7,309 bases of DNA from JBDLRH01 sp039800165 (GCA_039800165.1 JBDLRH010000138.1:1-7309); one strand, 5' to 3'. Positions 1 to 5,555 are shown, counted from the stretch's first letter. Translations and numbers: made by a program. Notes: generated by a model not told the origin, from the sequence alone.

Positions 1-422
1 TTCCAGAGCGCGATGTCGCGGTTCATGTTGACTTCCTGCGGCATCCAGTGGTTGGCGCAGGTGGCCAGGTACTTCTCCCAGGCCCACTTGTACTTGAACG
101 GCACCAGCTGGTTGACGTCGGTCTGGCCGTTGATGATGCGCTTGTCGGCCACCGTGACCCGGCGCTGGCTGGCAGCGGTCACGCGCGCGGCGGGGGTGGC
201 GGGCTCGGTGGCAGCGACGTTGGGCACGACGGCACCGTCATTGAGCATTCGCGTGGCGGGCTGCGCTGCGGCCACAGGCTGCAGGGCCAAATCGTCTGCG
301 GTCGGCAGCGAGGCAGGAAGAGAAGAGGGGGAGACAGCCCCGCGGCCGTGGATCGGATCGATCGAACTGCCGGTGAAAGCGACTTGCAGTGAGGGCTTGA
401 CTTCGTCGTCCCAGGTCAACAT
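1..422 (-). CDS. nrdB: Class Ia ribonucleotide reductase beta subunit (R2), N-terminal part
   Basis: This is the start of the radical-generating R2 subunit, which supplies the tyrosyl radical that NrdA uses to reduce ribonucleoside diphosphates. Only 140 codons plus 2 nt are present; the gene runs off the left edge. It begins MLTWDDEVKPS. Residues 107-136 (VPFKYKWAWEKYLATCANHW, then MPQEVNMNRD) match the first R2 core helix, aligning with E. coli NrdB around FFWRPEEVDVSRD. All iron ligands and the radical tyrosine would lie beyond the window, so activity cannot be judged. Residues 1 to about 87 are a Pro/Ala/Ser-rich extension much longer than the E. coli N-terminus. The start is the first ATG that fits the family; upstream is a weak GGAAAA purine stretch. 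It follows nrdA after 148 bp and probably has its own promoter as well as read-through. Identity is firm from the core helix and from nrdA next door. Confidence 0.93.
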   Translation of the reverse strand, partial: MLTWDDEVKPSLQVAFTGSSIDPIHGRGAVSPSSLPASLPTADDLALQPVAAAQPATRMLNDGAVVPNVAATEPATPAARVTAASQRRVTVADKRIINGQTDVNQLVPFKYKWAWEKYLATCANHWMPQEVNMNRDIALW

Positions 423-440
423 GGTTTTTCCAGTGCGTGA

Positions 441-469
441 ATTATGAAAGTTGCATCGCGAATTGCAAA
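441..469 (-). promoter_or_regulatory. Candidate sigma70-type promoter for nrdB
   Basis: On the minus strand a TTTGCA -35-like hexamer (464-469) is followed by a 17-bp spacer and a CATAAT -10 hexamer (441-446, 5 of 6 matches to TATAAT). Transcription would start near 434, giving a leader of only about 12 nt before the nrdB ATG at 422. The spacer and -35 carry a dyad, TTGCA-N8-TGCAA (451-468), that could be an operator. This is inferred from sequence only. Confidence 0.45.
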
Positions 470-528
470 GTGTTCATTCACATCGCGCATGCATTTGCGT
501 TCGAATCTGTTGCTCTGTTGCATCGTCG

Positions 529-568
529 TGCATCGCGCAGCGCGCCATCGCTGACGCGCCACGATGCA
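529..568 (-). terminator. Inverted repeat just after nrdA stop (terminator or processing hairpin)
   Basis: On the minus strand, two bases after the nrdA stop codon, outer arms TGCATCG/CGATGCA (7 bp, perfect) enclose inner arms GCGCG/CGCGC (5 bp), with a 2x4 internal loop and a 10-nt apical loop. No T-run follows, so it is not a classical intrinsic terminator. It could attenuate read-through into nrdB or protect the nrdA 3' end. The pairing is seen; the role is inferred. Confidence 0.4.
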
Positions 569-570
569 TT

Positions 571-3492
571 TCACTGACAGGCTTCGCAGGTGGGATCGTC
601 CACGCCGCAGAACTTCACGTCAGTGGCCGGCGCTGCATCCATCTGCGCGCGCGCTGCAGCGGCGGCGGCCTCCAGCGCGCTCGTGCCCGCCGCAGCGGTG
701 CCGGTGGTTGCACCACCGGAAGCCACCGCATTGAGCTTGCCCGACTGCACCGTCGACTTCTCGGCTTGCGTGGCGCTGCTGGTGCGCAGGTAGTAGGTGG
801 TCTTCAGGCCGCGCAGCCAGGCCAGCTTGTAGGTGTCGTCGAGCTTCTTGCCCGAGGCGCCGGCCATGTAGATGTTGAGCGACTGTGCCTGGTCGATCCA
901 CTTCTGGCGGCGCGCTGCCGCCTCGACCAGCCACACCGGCTCGACCTCGAAGGCGGTGGCGTACAGCGCCTTGATGTCCTGCGGCACGCGGTCGATCGGG
1001 CGCAGCGAGCCATCGAAGTGCTTGAGGTCCATCACCATCACGTCGTCCCACAGGCCCATGCGCTTGAGGTCATGCACCAGGAAGTGGTTGATGACGGTGA
1101 ACTCGCCCGACAGGTTGGACTTGACCGACAGGTTGCCGAAGCACGGCTCGATCGACGCGTCCACGCCGATGATGTTGGAGATGGTCGCGGTCGGCGCGAT
1201 CGCCACGCAGTTGGAGTTGCGCATGCCGTCGGCGGCGATCTTCTTGCGCAGCGCGTCCCAGTCGAGCGAGCTGGAGCGGTCGACCTCGACGAAGCCGCCG
1301 CGCTGCTGGGCCAGCAGGTCCAGCGAGTCCATCGGCAGGATGCCGCGGTCCCACAGCGAGCCCTTGTAGCTCGAGTACTTGCCGCGCTCGCGCGCCAGCT
1401 CGGTCGAGGCCCAGTAGGCGTAGTAGCACACCGCCTCCATCGAGCGGTCGGCAAAGTCCACCGCCTGCTCGGAGGCGTACGGAATGCGCAGCTGGTACAG
1501 CGCGTCCTGGAAGCCCATCACGCCCAGGCCCACCGGGCGGTGGCGCATGTTGGAGTCGCGGGCCTTCTTGACCGCGTAGTAGTTGATGTCGATCACGTTG
1601 TCGAGCATGCGCATCGCGGTGGAGATGGTGCGCTTGAGCTTGTCGTGGTCGATCTGGCCGTCCTTGAGGTGCTGCAGCAGGTTGACCGAGCCGAGGTTGC
1701 AGACCGCGGTTTCGGTGTCGCTGGTGTTCAGCGTGATCTCGGTGCACAGGTTGGACGAGTGCACCACGCCCACGTGCTGCTGCGGGCTGCGCACGTTGCA
1801 GGCGTCCTTGTAGGTGATCCAGGGATGCCCGGTCTCAAACAGCATGCTGAGCATCTTGCGCCACAGGTCGGTGGCCTGCACCACCTTGTGCGGCTTGATC
1901 TCGCCGCGGGCGGCCTTCTCCTCGTAGGCGACATAGGCCTTCTCGAAATCCGCGCCGAACAGGTCGTGCAGGTCAGGCGCCGAGGACGGCGAGAACAGCG
2001 TCCACGGGCCCTTTTCCATCACCCGCTTCATGAACAGGTCCGGAATCCAGTTCGCGGTGTTCATGTCGTGGGTGCGGCGGCGGTCATCGCCGGTGTTCTT
2101 GCGCAGCTCGAGGAATTCCTCGATGTCCAGGTGCCAGCTCTCCAGGTAGGTGCAGACCGCGCCCTTGCGCTTGCCGCCCTGGTTGACCGCCACCGCGGTG
2201 TCATTGACCACCTTGAGGAAGGGCACCACGCCCTGCGACTCGCCGTTGGTGCCCTTGATGTGGCTGCCCAGGGCCCGCACGCGGGTCCAGTCGTTGCCCA
2301 GGCCGCCCGCGAACTTGGACAGCAGCGCGTTTTCCTTGATGGATTCGTAGATGCCGTCCAGGTCGTCGGGCACGGTGGTCAGGTAGCAGCTCGAGAGCTG
2401 GCTGCGCAGCGTGCCGCTGTTAAACAGCGTGGGGGTGGACGACATGAAGTCGAAAGAGGACAGCACCTCGTAGAACTCGATGGCGCGCGCCTCGCGGTCG
2501 ATCTCGTTCAGGGCCAGGCCCATGGCCACGCGCATGAAGAAGGCCTGCGGCAGTTCGATGCGCTGCTTGCGCACATGCAGGAAGTAGCGGTCGTACAGGG
2601 TCTGCAGGCCGAGGTAGTCGAACTTCAGGTCCCGCTCAGCCTTGAGTGCGGCGCCCAGGCGGTGCAGGTCGTACTGCAGCAGCTTCTCGTCGAGCAGCTC
2701 GTTGTCCACGCCCTTCTTGATGAAGCCGGCAAAGTAGTCGGCATAGGCTTCGCCGGCCTGTGCCAGCGTGACCTCGCGGCCCACCACTTCCTTGAAGATG
2801 GTGTGCAGCAGCAGTCGCGCGGTGGCAAAGGTGTAGTCGGGCTCCTTTTCAATCAGGGTGCGCGCGGCCAGGATGGCGGCCTTGTACACCTCGTCGATCG
2901 GAACGCCGTCGTACAGGTTGCGCAGCGTCTCGGCGATCACCGGCTCGGCCTTGACGTCGGCGTTGAGGCCGGCGCAGGCAGAGGTGATCAGCGACTGCAG
3001 CGCCGCCATGTCCAGCGGCACGCGCTGGCCGCCGTCGAGCACGTGCAGCTGCGGCGCCTTCGGCATTTCCTGTTCGGTCTGCTTGGCGCGCTCCTGGGCG
3101 CGGCGCTCGCGGTAGAGCACGTAGGCGCGCGCGATCTCGTGGTGACCGCCGCGCATCAGGCCAAGCTCGACCTGGTCCTGCACATCCTCGATGTGGAAGG
3201 TGCCGCCGCCCGGGCGCGAGCGCACCATCGCGCGCACCACGTGCTGCGTGAGCTGGTCCACCACCTCGCGCACGCTGGCTGAAGCCGCGCCCTGGGTGCC
3301 GTGCACCGCAAGGAAGGCCTTCATCATCGCGATGGCGATCTTGTTGGGCTCGAACGGCACCACGGCGCCGTTGCGTCGGATGATCTGGTAGTTGGCAAGC
3401 GCACTGGCCGGTGCCCCGGTGGGCGGGCTCATCAGGCCTGCGGCCGATGTGGGTTGACTCTGGGTGCCGGGCGTGCTGACTGCTGCTTGCAT
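571..3492 (-). CDS. nrdA: Class Ia ribonucleoside-diphosphate reductase alpha subunit (R1)
   Basis: Catalytic R1 subunit, 973 aa, reducing NDPs to dNDPs in the cytosol together with NrdB. The active-site set is complete: C369 in SSC, N581-x-C583-x-E585 in SNLCTEI, C598 in AVCNLG, the radical-transfer pair Y900-Y901 in TTYYLRT, and redox cysteines in the tail (C962, C969, C972; ends TCEACQ). Residues about 33-135 form an ATP-cone (IIRRNGAVVPFEPNKI). A second, diverged cone-like region at about 148-235 occupies the position of the single E. coli cone. The extra cone explains much of the length over E. coli NrdA (761 aa) and resembles the long Pseudomonas aeruginosa NrdA. An Ala/Gly/Thr-rich linker (about 920-957) carries the C-terminal cysteines. 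The start at 3492 was chosen because AGAGGA lies just upstream and because the longer frame, opening at 3609, would begin inside the predicted -10. Tandem NrdR boxes suggest repression when dATP is ample. nrdB follows on the same strand. Confidence 0.97.
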   Translation of the reverse strand: MQAAVSTPGTQSQPTSAAGLMSPPTGAPASALANYQIIRRNGAVVPFEPNKIAIAMMKAFLAVHGTQGAASASVREVVDQLTQHVVRAMVRSRPGGGTFHIEDVQDQVELGLMRGGHHEIARAYVLYRERRAQERAKQTEQEMPKAPQLHVLDGGQRVPLDMAALQSLITSACAGLNADVKAEPVIAETLRNLYDGVPIDEVYKAAILAARTLIEKEPDYTFATARLLLHTIFKEVVGREVTLAQAGEAYADYFAGFIKKGVDNELLDEKLLQYDLHRLGAALKAERDLKFDYLGLQTLYDRYFLHVRKQRIELPQAFFMRVAMGLALNEIDREARAIEFYEVLSSFDFMSSTPTLFNSGTLRSQLSSCYLTTVPDDLDGIYESIKENALLSKFAGGLGNDWTRVRALGSHIKGTNGESQGVVPFLKVVNDTAVAVNQGGKRKGAVCTYLESWHLDIEEFLELRKNTGDDRRRTHDMNTANWIPDLFMKRVMEKGPWTLFSPSSAPDLHDLFGADFEKAYVAYEEKAARGEIKPHKVVQATDLWRKMLSMLFETGHPWITYKDACNVRSPQQHVGVVHSSNLCTEITLNTSDTETAVCNLGSVNLLQHLKDGQIDHDKLKRTISTAMRMLDNVIDINYYAVKKARDSNMRHRPVGLGVMGFQDALYQLRIPYASEQAVDFADRSMEAVCYYAYWASTELARERGKYSSYKGSLWDRGILPMDSLDLLAQQRGGFVEVDRSSSLDWDALRKKIAADGMRNSNCVAIAPTATISNIIGVDASIEPCFGNLSVKSNLSGEFTVINHFLVHDLKRMGLWDDVMVMDLKHFDGSLRPIDRVPQDIKALYATAFEVEPVWLVEAAARRQKWIDQAQSLNIYMAGASGKKLDDTYKLAWLRGLKTTYYLRTSSATQAEKSTVQSGKLNAVASGGATTGTAAAGTSALEAAAAAARAQMDAAPATDVKFCGVDDPTCEACQ

Positions 3493-3496
3493 TCGT

Positions 3497-3502
3497 TCCT
3501 CT
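3497..3502 (-). promoter_or_regulatory. Ribosome binding site of nrdA
   Basis: AGAGGA on the minus strand, separated by four bases (ACGA) from the ATG at 3492-3490. It decides the start in favour of MQAAVSTPG over the in-frame upstream start at 3609. Confidence 0.75.
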
Positions 3503-3532
3503 TCTGTGTGTTGTGCGGTCTCGTATTCCGGG

Positions 3533-3576
3533 GCCGCCCTGCGTGGCGGCGGCGGGGTCCGCGGCCTCAAGGCCGC
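3533..3576 (-). other. Two tandem hairpins in the nrdA 5' leader
   Basis: Within the predicted leader of about 110 nt lie two perfect 6-bp stems. One is GCGGCC-TTGA-GGCCGC (3561-3576, 4-nt loop). The other is GCCGCC/GGCGGC (3533-3538 with 3545-3550, 6-nt loop). Both are very GC-rich and would form before the ribosome binding site emerges. They may affect mRNA stability or simply reflect high GC content. Confidence 0.4.
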
Positions 3577-3607
3577 CGGTGCCACGGTGGGGTGGCCGTC
3601 CGTTGAC

Positions 3608-3623
3608 ACACTATATCTGGGGT
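3608..3623 (-). promoter_or_regulatory. NrdR box 1 (proximal)
   Basis: The plus-strand sequence ACACTATATCTGGGGT matches the NrdR-box consensus acaCwAtATaTwGtgt at 13 of 16 positions by eye. It covers the predicted -10 (3610-3615), so bound NrdR would block RNA polymerase. NrdR is a zinc-ribbon/ATP-cone repressor that represses ribonucleotide reductase genes when dATP is plentiful. Its gene is not in this window. Confidence 0.82.
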
Positions 3624-3638
3624 GTCGGGGGGGTTCAA
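3610..3638 (-). promoter_or_regulatory. nrdA promoter (-35 TTGAAC, 17 bp, -10 TATAGT)
   Basis: On the minus strand, TTGAAC (3633-3638) and TATAGT (3610-3615) are separated by exactly 17 bp. Each hexamer has about 5 of 6 (TATAGT) or 4 of 6 (TTGAAC) consensus bases. Transcription should start near 3603, leaving a leader of about 110 nt. The spacer begins with a run of C (C7, including the last base of the -35). NrdR boxes overlap the -10 and flank the -35. Confidence 0.75.
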
Positions 3639-3639
3639 G

Positions 3640-3655
3640 ACCCCATATCTAGCGT
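3640..3655 (-). promoter_or_regulatory. NrdR box 2 (distal)
   Basis: The plus-strand sequence ACCCCATATCTAGCGT matches the NrdR-box consensus at 12 of 16 positions by eye, keeping the central ATAT core. It starts 32 bp from box 1, the three-turn spacing typical of paired NrdR boxes, and sits immediately upstream of the -35. Confidence 0.8.
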
Positions 3656-3680
3656 GTTGAGCTCTGTGTGCGATTGTGCC

Positions 3681-3693
3681 GATTTGTCAAATC
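3681..3693. promoter_or_regulatory. Perfect dyad GATTTG-T-CAAATC upstream of the nrdA promoter
   Basis: Two 6-bp half-sites are arranged as a perfect palindrome around a central T, about 43 bp upstream of the nrdA -35 and in a locally AT-richer patch. It could be an activator or second-repressor site. The minus strand also reads TTGACA here (a consensus -35), but there is no convincing -10 at the right distance. Confidence 0.35.
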
Positions 3694-3789
3694 TGTACCG
3701 CCGTGCGGGGGATCAGGCTGCGAGGACGAATCGGCGCGGCTGTGCGCCCGCACATCACGCAGTGGCGCGGCCGGGCGCCGCATTTGGGC

Positions 3790-3813
3790 GTGCAAGCCGC
3801 ACCGGCTCGGCAC
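3790..3813. other. Hairpin in the ampD-nrdA gap
   Basis: Arms GTGC/GCAC (4 bp) and AGCCG/CGGCT (5 bp) close a 3-nt loop (CAC), with a 1x2 internal asymmetry. It lies about 60 bp after the ampD stop on the minus strand and has no T-run, so any terminator role would be non-classical. Confidence 0.3.
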
Positions 3814-3817
3814 TTGT

Positions 3818-3859
3818 GCGCCGCGTCATGAATCAAAGAGGTGCTGCGGCACGCGGCGC
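3818..3859 (-). terminator. 9-bp inverted repeat after ampD (possible terminator structure)
   Basis: Perfect arms GCGCCGCGT (3818-3826) and ACGCGGCGC (3851-3859) flank a 24-nt loop, starting 13 bp after the ampD stop. No T-run follows in either direction. It may be a 3'-end structure of the ampD transcript; the loop is long, so the assignment is weak. Confidence 0.3.
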
Positions 3860-3872
3860 GCAGCGGGGCGGC

Positions 3873-4469
3873 TCAGTCGCTTGCCTTGCGCGTGCTCAAC
3901 ACGCCTTCGGGAAAGTACTGAGGGCTCCAGCGCAACAGCGACTGCAACCGCGCCCAGTCAAAGCCGGCCCCGGGGTCCTGCTTGCGGCCTGGCGCCACAT
4001 GCTCGTGGCCGGCGACGTGTGCGATCGGATGCCCGCTGGCGATGGCGCGACACAGCTCGGCCAGCCGGTCGTACTGCGCGTCCTCGAAGTGCTCGCCCTC
4101 CAGGCCCTCGAGCTCGATGCCCACCGAGTCGTCGTTGCAGTTGTCGCGGCCGCGGTAGTGCGATGCACCCGCATGCCAGGCGCGATCGTGCGTGCTGACG
4201 AACTGCCAAACCTCGCCGTTGCGGCGCACATAGAAGTGCGACGAGACCTGCAGTCCGCGCAGCTGCGCGAAGTATGGATGCGCGTTGCAGTCCAGCGTGT
4301 TGGTGAAGAGCCGCTGCACCTCGTCGCCGCCGTACTGCCCAGGCGGCAGGCTGATCGAGTGGATGACGATCAGATCGACCTGCGCCCCCTCGGGCCGTGG
4401 CCCGAAATTGGGCGACGCCAGCCTGCGCGCGCCGTGCAGCCAGCCGGCGTCCCACGGGGTGGGCGTCAT
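3873..4469 (-). CDS. ampD: 1,6-anhydro-N-acetylmuramyl-L-alanine amidase
   Basis: Cytosolic zinc amidase of peptidoglycan recycling. It cleaves the stem peptide from 1,6-anhydroMurNAc-peptides imported by AmpG; in bacteria with AmpR-controlled beta-lactamase its loss causes derepression. The 198-aa protein aligns along its length with Citrobacter AmpD (187 aa). Predicted zinc ligands are H37 (in VIHSISLPPGQYGG), H155 (in AGHEHVAPGRKQDPG) and D165. The catalytic E119 (in VGIELEG) and K163 are present, as is NAHPYF at 62-67. There is no signal peptide, as expected for cytosolic AmpD rather than the exported amidases. The ATG at 4469 overlaps the TGA of the upstream gene (ATGA), which suggests translational coupling; a GAGGG stretch abuts the ATG. 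The longer frame starting at 4556 lies inside the upstream gene and is rejected. No ampR or beta-lactamase is nearby. Confidence 0.95.
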   Translation of the reverse strand: MTPTPWDAGWLHGARRLASPNFGPRPEGAQVDLIVIHSISLPPGQYGGDEVQRLFTNTLDCNAHPYFAQLRGLQVSSHFYVRRNGEVWQFVSTHDRAWHAGASHYRGRDNCNDDSVGIELEGLEGEHFEDAQYDRLAELCRAIASGHPIAHVAGHEHVAPGRKQDPGAGFDWARLQSLLRWSPQYFPEGVLSTRKASD

Positions 4470-4717
4470 CCCTCGGCCTGCTGCCGGTGCGCCTCGCTGC
4501 AGTACTGGCCCGTGCGGCCAGCGACCGCATCGGTGTGCGGCAGGTGCAGCGCACACACCGGGCAGCGCACCATCTCCTGCGGGCCGCTTTCGCCGGACGA
4601 AGTGGCGCTGGAAGGCGGTGGCGCAGCGCGGCGCGCCGCATTGCTTTGGCGCTCGCGCTGCTTGCGCCAGACGAACCAGGCCAGGGCCAGCACTGCAATG
4701 ACGATCAGGTATTTCAT
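4466..4717 (-). CDS. PP0621-family small membrane protein with Cys/His cluster
   Basis: An 83-aa protein that I recognise as PP0621-like, a small family of unknown function common next to ampD or pilS in beta- and gammaproteobacteria. Residues 1-17 (MKYLIVIAVLALAWFVW) form a single membrane segment followed by a basic stretch (RKQRERQ), so the C-terminus should face the cytosol. A Pro/Ser linker (about 32-46) leads to a small domain with C52, C55, H61, C73 and H77 (RCPVCALHLPH, then QYCSEAHR), a likely zinc-binding treble-clef-like cluster. It lies 21 bp after the CcsA-like gene and overlaps ampD by 4 bp, so the three genes look like one transcript. No good ribosome binding site is visible. 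Family membership is fairly sure; its job is unknown. Confidence 0.85.
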   Translation of the reverse strand: MKYLIVIAVLALAWFVWRKQRERQSNAARRAAPPPSSATSSGESGPQEMVRCPVCALHLPHTDAVAGRTGQYCSEAHRQQAEG

Positions 4718-4738
4718 CGGGGCAGCGTGTCGTGCGGC

Positions 4739-5542
4739 TCAGGCGTTGCGGCCGAGCACCACCTCAATCACGAAGCGCGAGCCGACATAGGCCAGCAGCA
4801 GCAGTAGCGAACCAACATAGAGAATGCGCACCGCCTTGCGGCCGCGCCAGCCAAAGCGCGCGCGGCCGACCAGCAGCACCGCGAAGGCCGCCCACGACAG
4901 CACCGAGAACACCGTCTTGTGGTCCCAGCGCCACGACTTGCCCGCGCCGTACAGCTGCTCGCTGAACAGAAGCCCGGCCAGCAGTGTGGCCGACAGCAGC
5001 ACAAAGCCGGCCATCACGAAACGAAAGGTCAGCCGCTCGAGGGTTAGCAGCGGCAGGCCGCTGTCGGCACCCGCCGCCTTGCGGATGTCGCGCTCGGCGC
5101 GCATCAGGATCCAGGCGTGCACCACCGCTGCGGCAAACAGGCCGTAGGACGCGATGCCCAGCGCCCAGTGCAGGGGCAGCCAGGCCGACGCCGAGCGGTG
5201 CAGCAGCGCGCCGGGGAAGGCGAGCGCCAGCCCGACCGCCAGCGCACCCACCACGGCCAGCGCCTGACGGGCCCGCAGTTGCGGGAAGGCGCGCGCATCG
5301 ATCACATAGACCGCGACCACCAGCCAGGCGGTGACTGACAGCGCGGGCGCAAAGCCAAAGCGCGGCGTGCTGCCCAGCATGCCGTACAGCAGCAGCGCCG
5401 CATGCAGCGCCCAGGCCGCCATCAGCGCCTTGCGCGCGGTGATCGGGCCGATGCGTGCGGCCAGCGCCGCCTGCAGCGCATAGCCGGCGGCGGTGGCCAG
5501 CGCGAGGCTCAGACCGATGGAGGACGCGCCCGATAAAATCAT
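4739..5542 (-). CDS. CcsA/HemX-like cytochrome c assembly family membrane protein
   Basis: A 267-aa polytopic inner-membrane protein with about eight hydrophobic segments (roughly 5-25, 38-57, 65-82, 93-112, 122-147, 173-197, 209-227, 238-258). It fits the cytochrome c assembly (CcsA/CcmC/HemX, YpjD-like) family. Residues 203-208 (SWRWDH) are a reduced form of the Trp-rich heme-handling motif. H47, H125 and H142 lie in or next to membrane segments and could be heme ligands. It is shorter than the main CcsA/ResC of system II cytochrome c maturation, and no ResB partner is nearby, so a HemX/YpjD-like accessory role is as likely as direct heme export. The start at 5542 has no Shine-Dalgarno, and a possible -10 sits six bases before it. 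It is divergent from ffh, an arrangement I recall as frequent in related bacteria. Confidence 0.87.
   Translation of the reverse strand: MILSGASSIGLSLALATAAGYALQAALAARIGPITARKALMAAWALHAALLLYGMLGSTPRFGFAPALSVTAWLVVAVYVIDARAFPQLRARQALAVVGALAVGLALAFPGALLHRSASAWLPLHWALGIASYGLFAAAVVHAWILMRAERDIRKAAGADSGLPLLTLERLTFRFVMAGFVLLSATLLAGLLFSEQLYGAGKSWRWDHKTVFSVLSWAAFAVLLVGRARFGWRGRKAVRILYVGSLLLLLAYVGSRFVIEVVLGRNA
5534..5539 (+). promoter_or_regulatory. Possible -10 element of the ffh promoter
   Basis: TAAAAT (within GATAAAATC) matches the -10 consensus at 5 of 6 positions and is the most AT-rich spot in the divergent region. No convincing -35 is seen at 16-18 bp. Transcription would start near 5546, giving a leader of about 107 nt. 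It overlaps the first codons of the divergent CcsA-like gene. Confidence 0.35.
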
Positions 5543-5548
5543 GCGAAC

Positions 5549-5554
5549 AGTGTA
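5549..5554 (-). promoter_or_regulatory. Possible -10 element of the CcsA-like gene
   Basis: TACACT on the minus strand lies six bases before the ATG at 5542, so transcription from it would begin at or next to the start codon and give a leaderless mRNA. The -35 region is poor. Absence of a Shine-Dalgarno is consistent with this but not proof. Confidence 0.3.
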
Positions 5555-5555
5555 A

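Larger units (their letters stand above)
3656..3872. other. Non-coding gap between ampD and the nrdA operator
   Basis: These 217 bp hold no gene I can support. Short minus-strand frames of 22-24 codons exist but lack a ribosome binding site or recognisable content. Three features stand out: an odd palindrome GATTTGTCAAATC (3681-3693), a hairpin at 3790-3813 and a 9-bp inverted repeat at 3818-3859. No tRNA or riboswitch is recognised. Confidence 0.6.

Noticed and set aside
451..3282. 943-codon open frame on the plus strand
   Set aside because: It lies wholly antisense to nrdA, is rich in Val/His/Ala/Arg/Leu as expected from the complement of GC-rich codons, and shows no domain. nrdA explains the region with intact catalytic motifs.
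3493..3609. 39-residue N-terminal extension of NrdA
   Set aside because: It starts within the predicted -10 and NrdR box, is Pro/Arg-rich without family similarity, and a good ribosome binding site precedes the internal ATG at 3492.
3663..3690. TTGACA at 3684-3689 (minus strand) as a second nrdA promoter
   Set aside because: The hexamers 16-18 bp downstream (around ACAGAG) do not resemble a -10.
3687..3830. Small minus-strand frames of 22-24 codons in the ampD-nrdA gap
   Set aside because: No ribosome binding site, Arg/Ala/Pro-rich composition typical of random GC-rich frames.
4470..4556. 29-residue N-terminal extension of AmpD
   Set aside because: It overlaps the PP0621-family gene in another frame; the AmpD family begins at the MTPTPWDAGWL region.
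3513..4790. 425-codon plus-strand frame over ampD and the PP0621-like gene
   Set aside because: Arg/Ala/Pro-rich shadow of two well-supported minus-strand genes.
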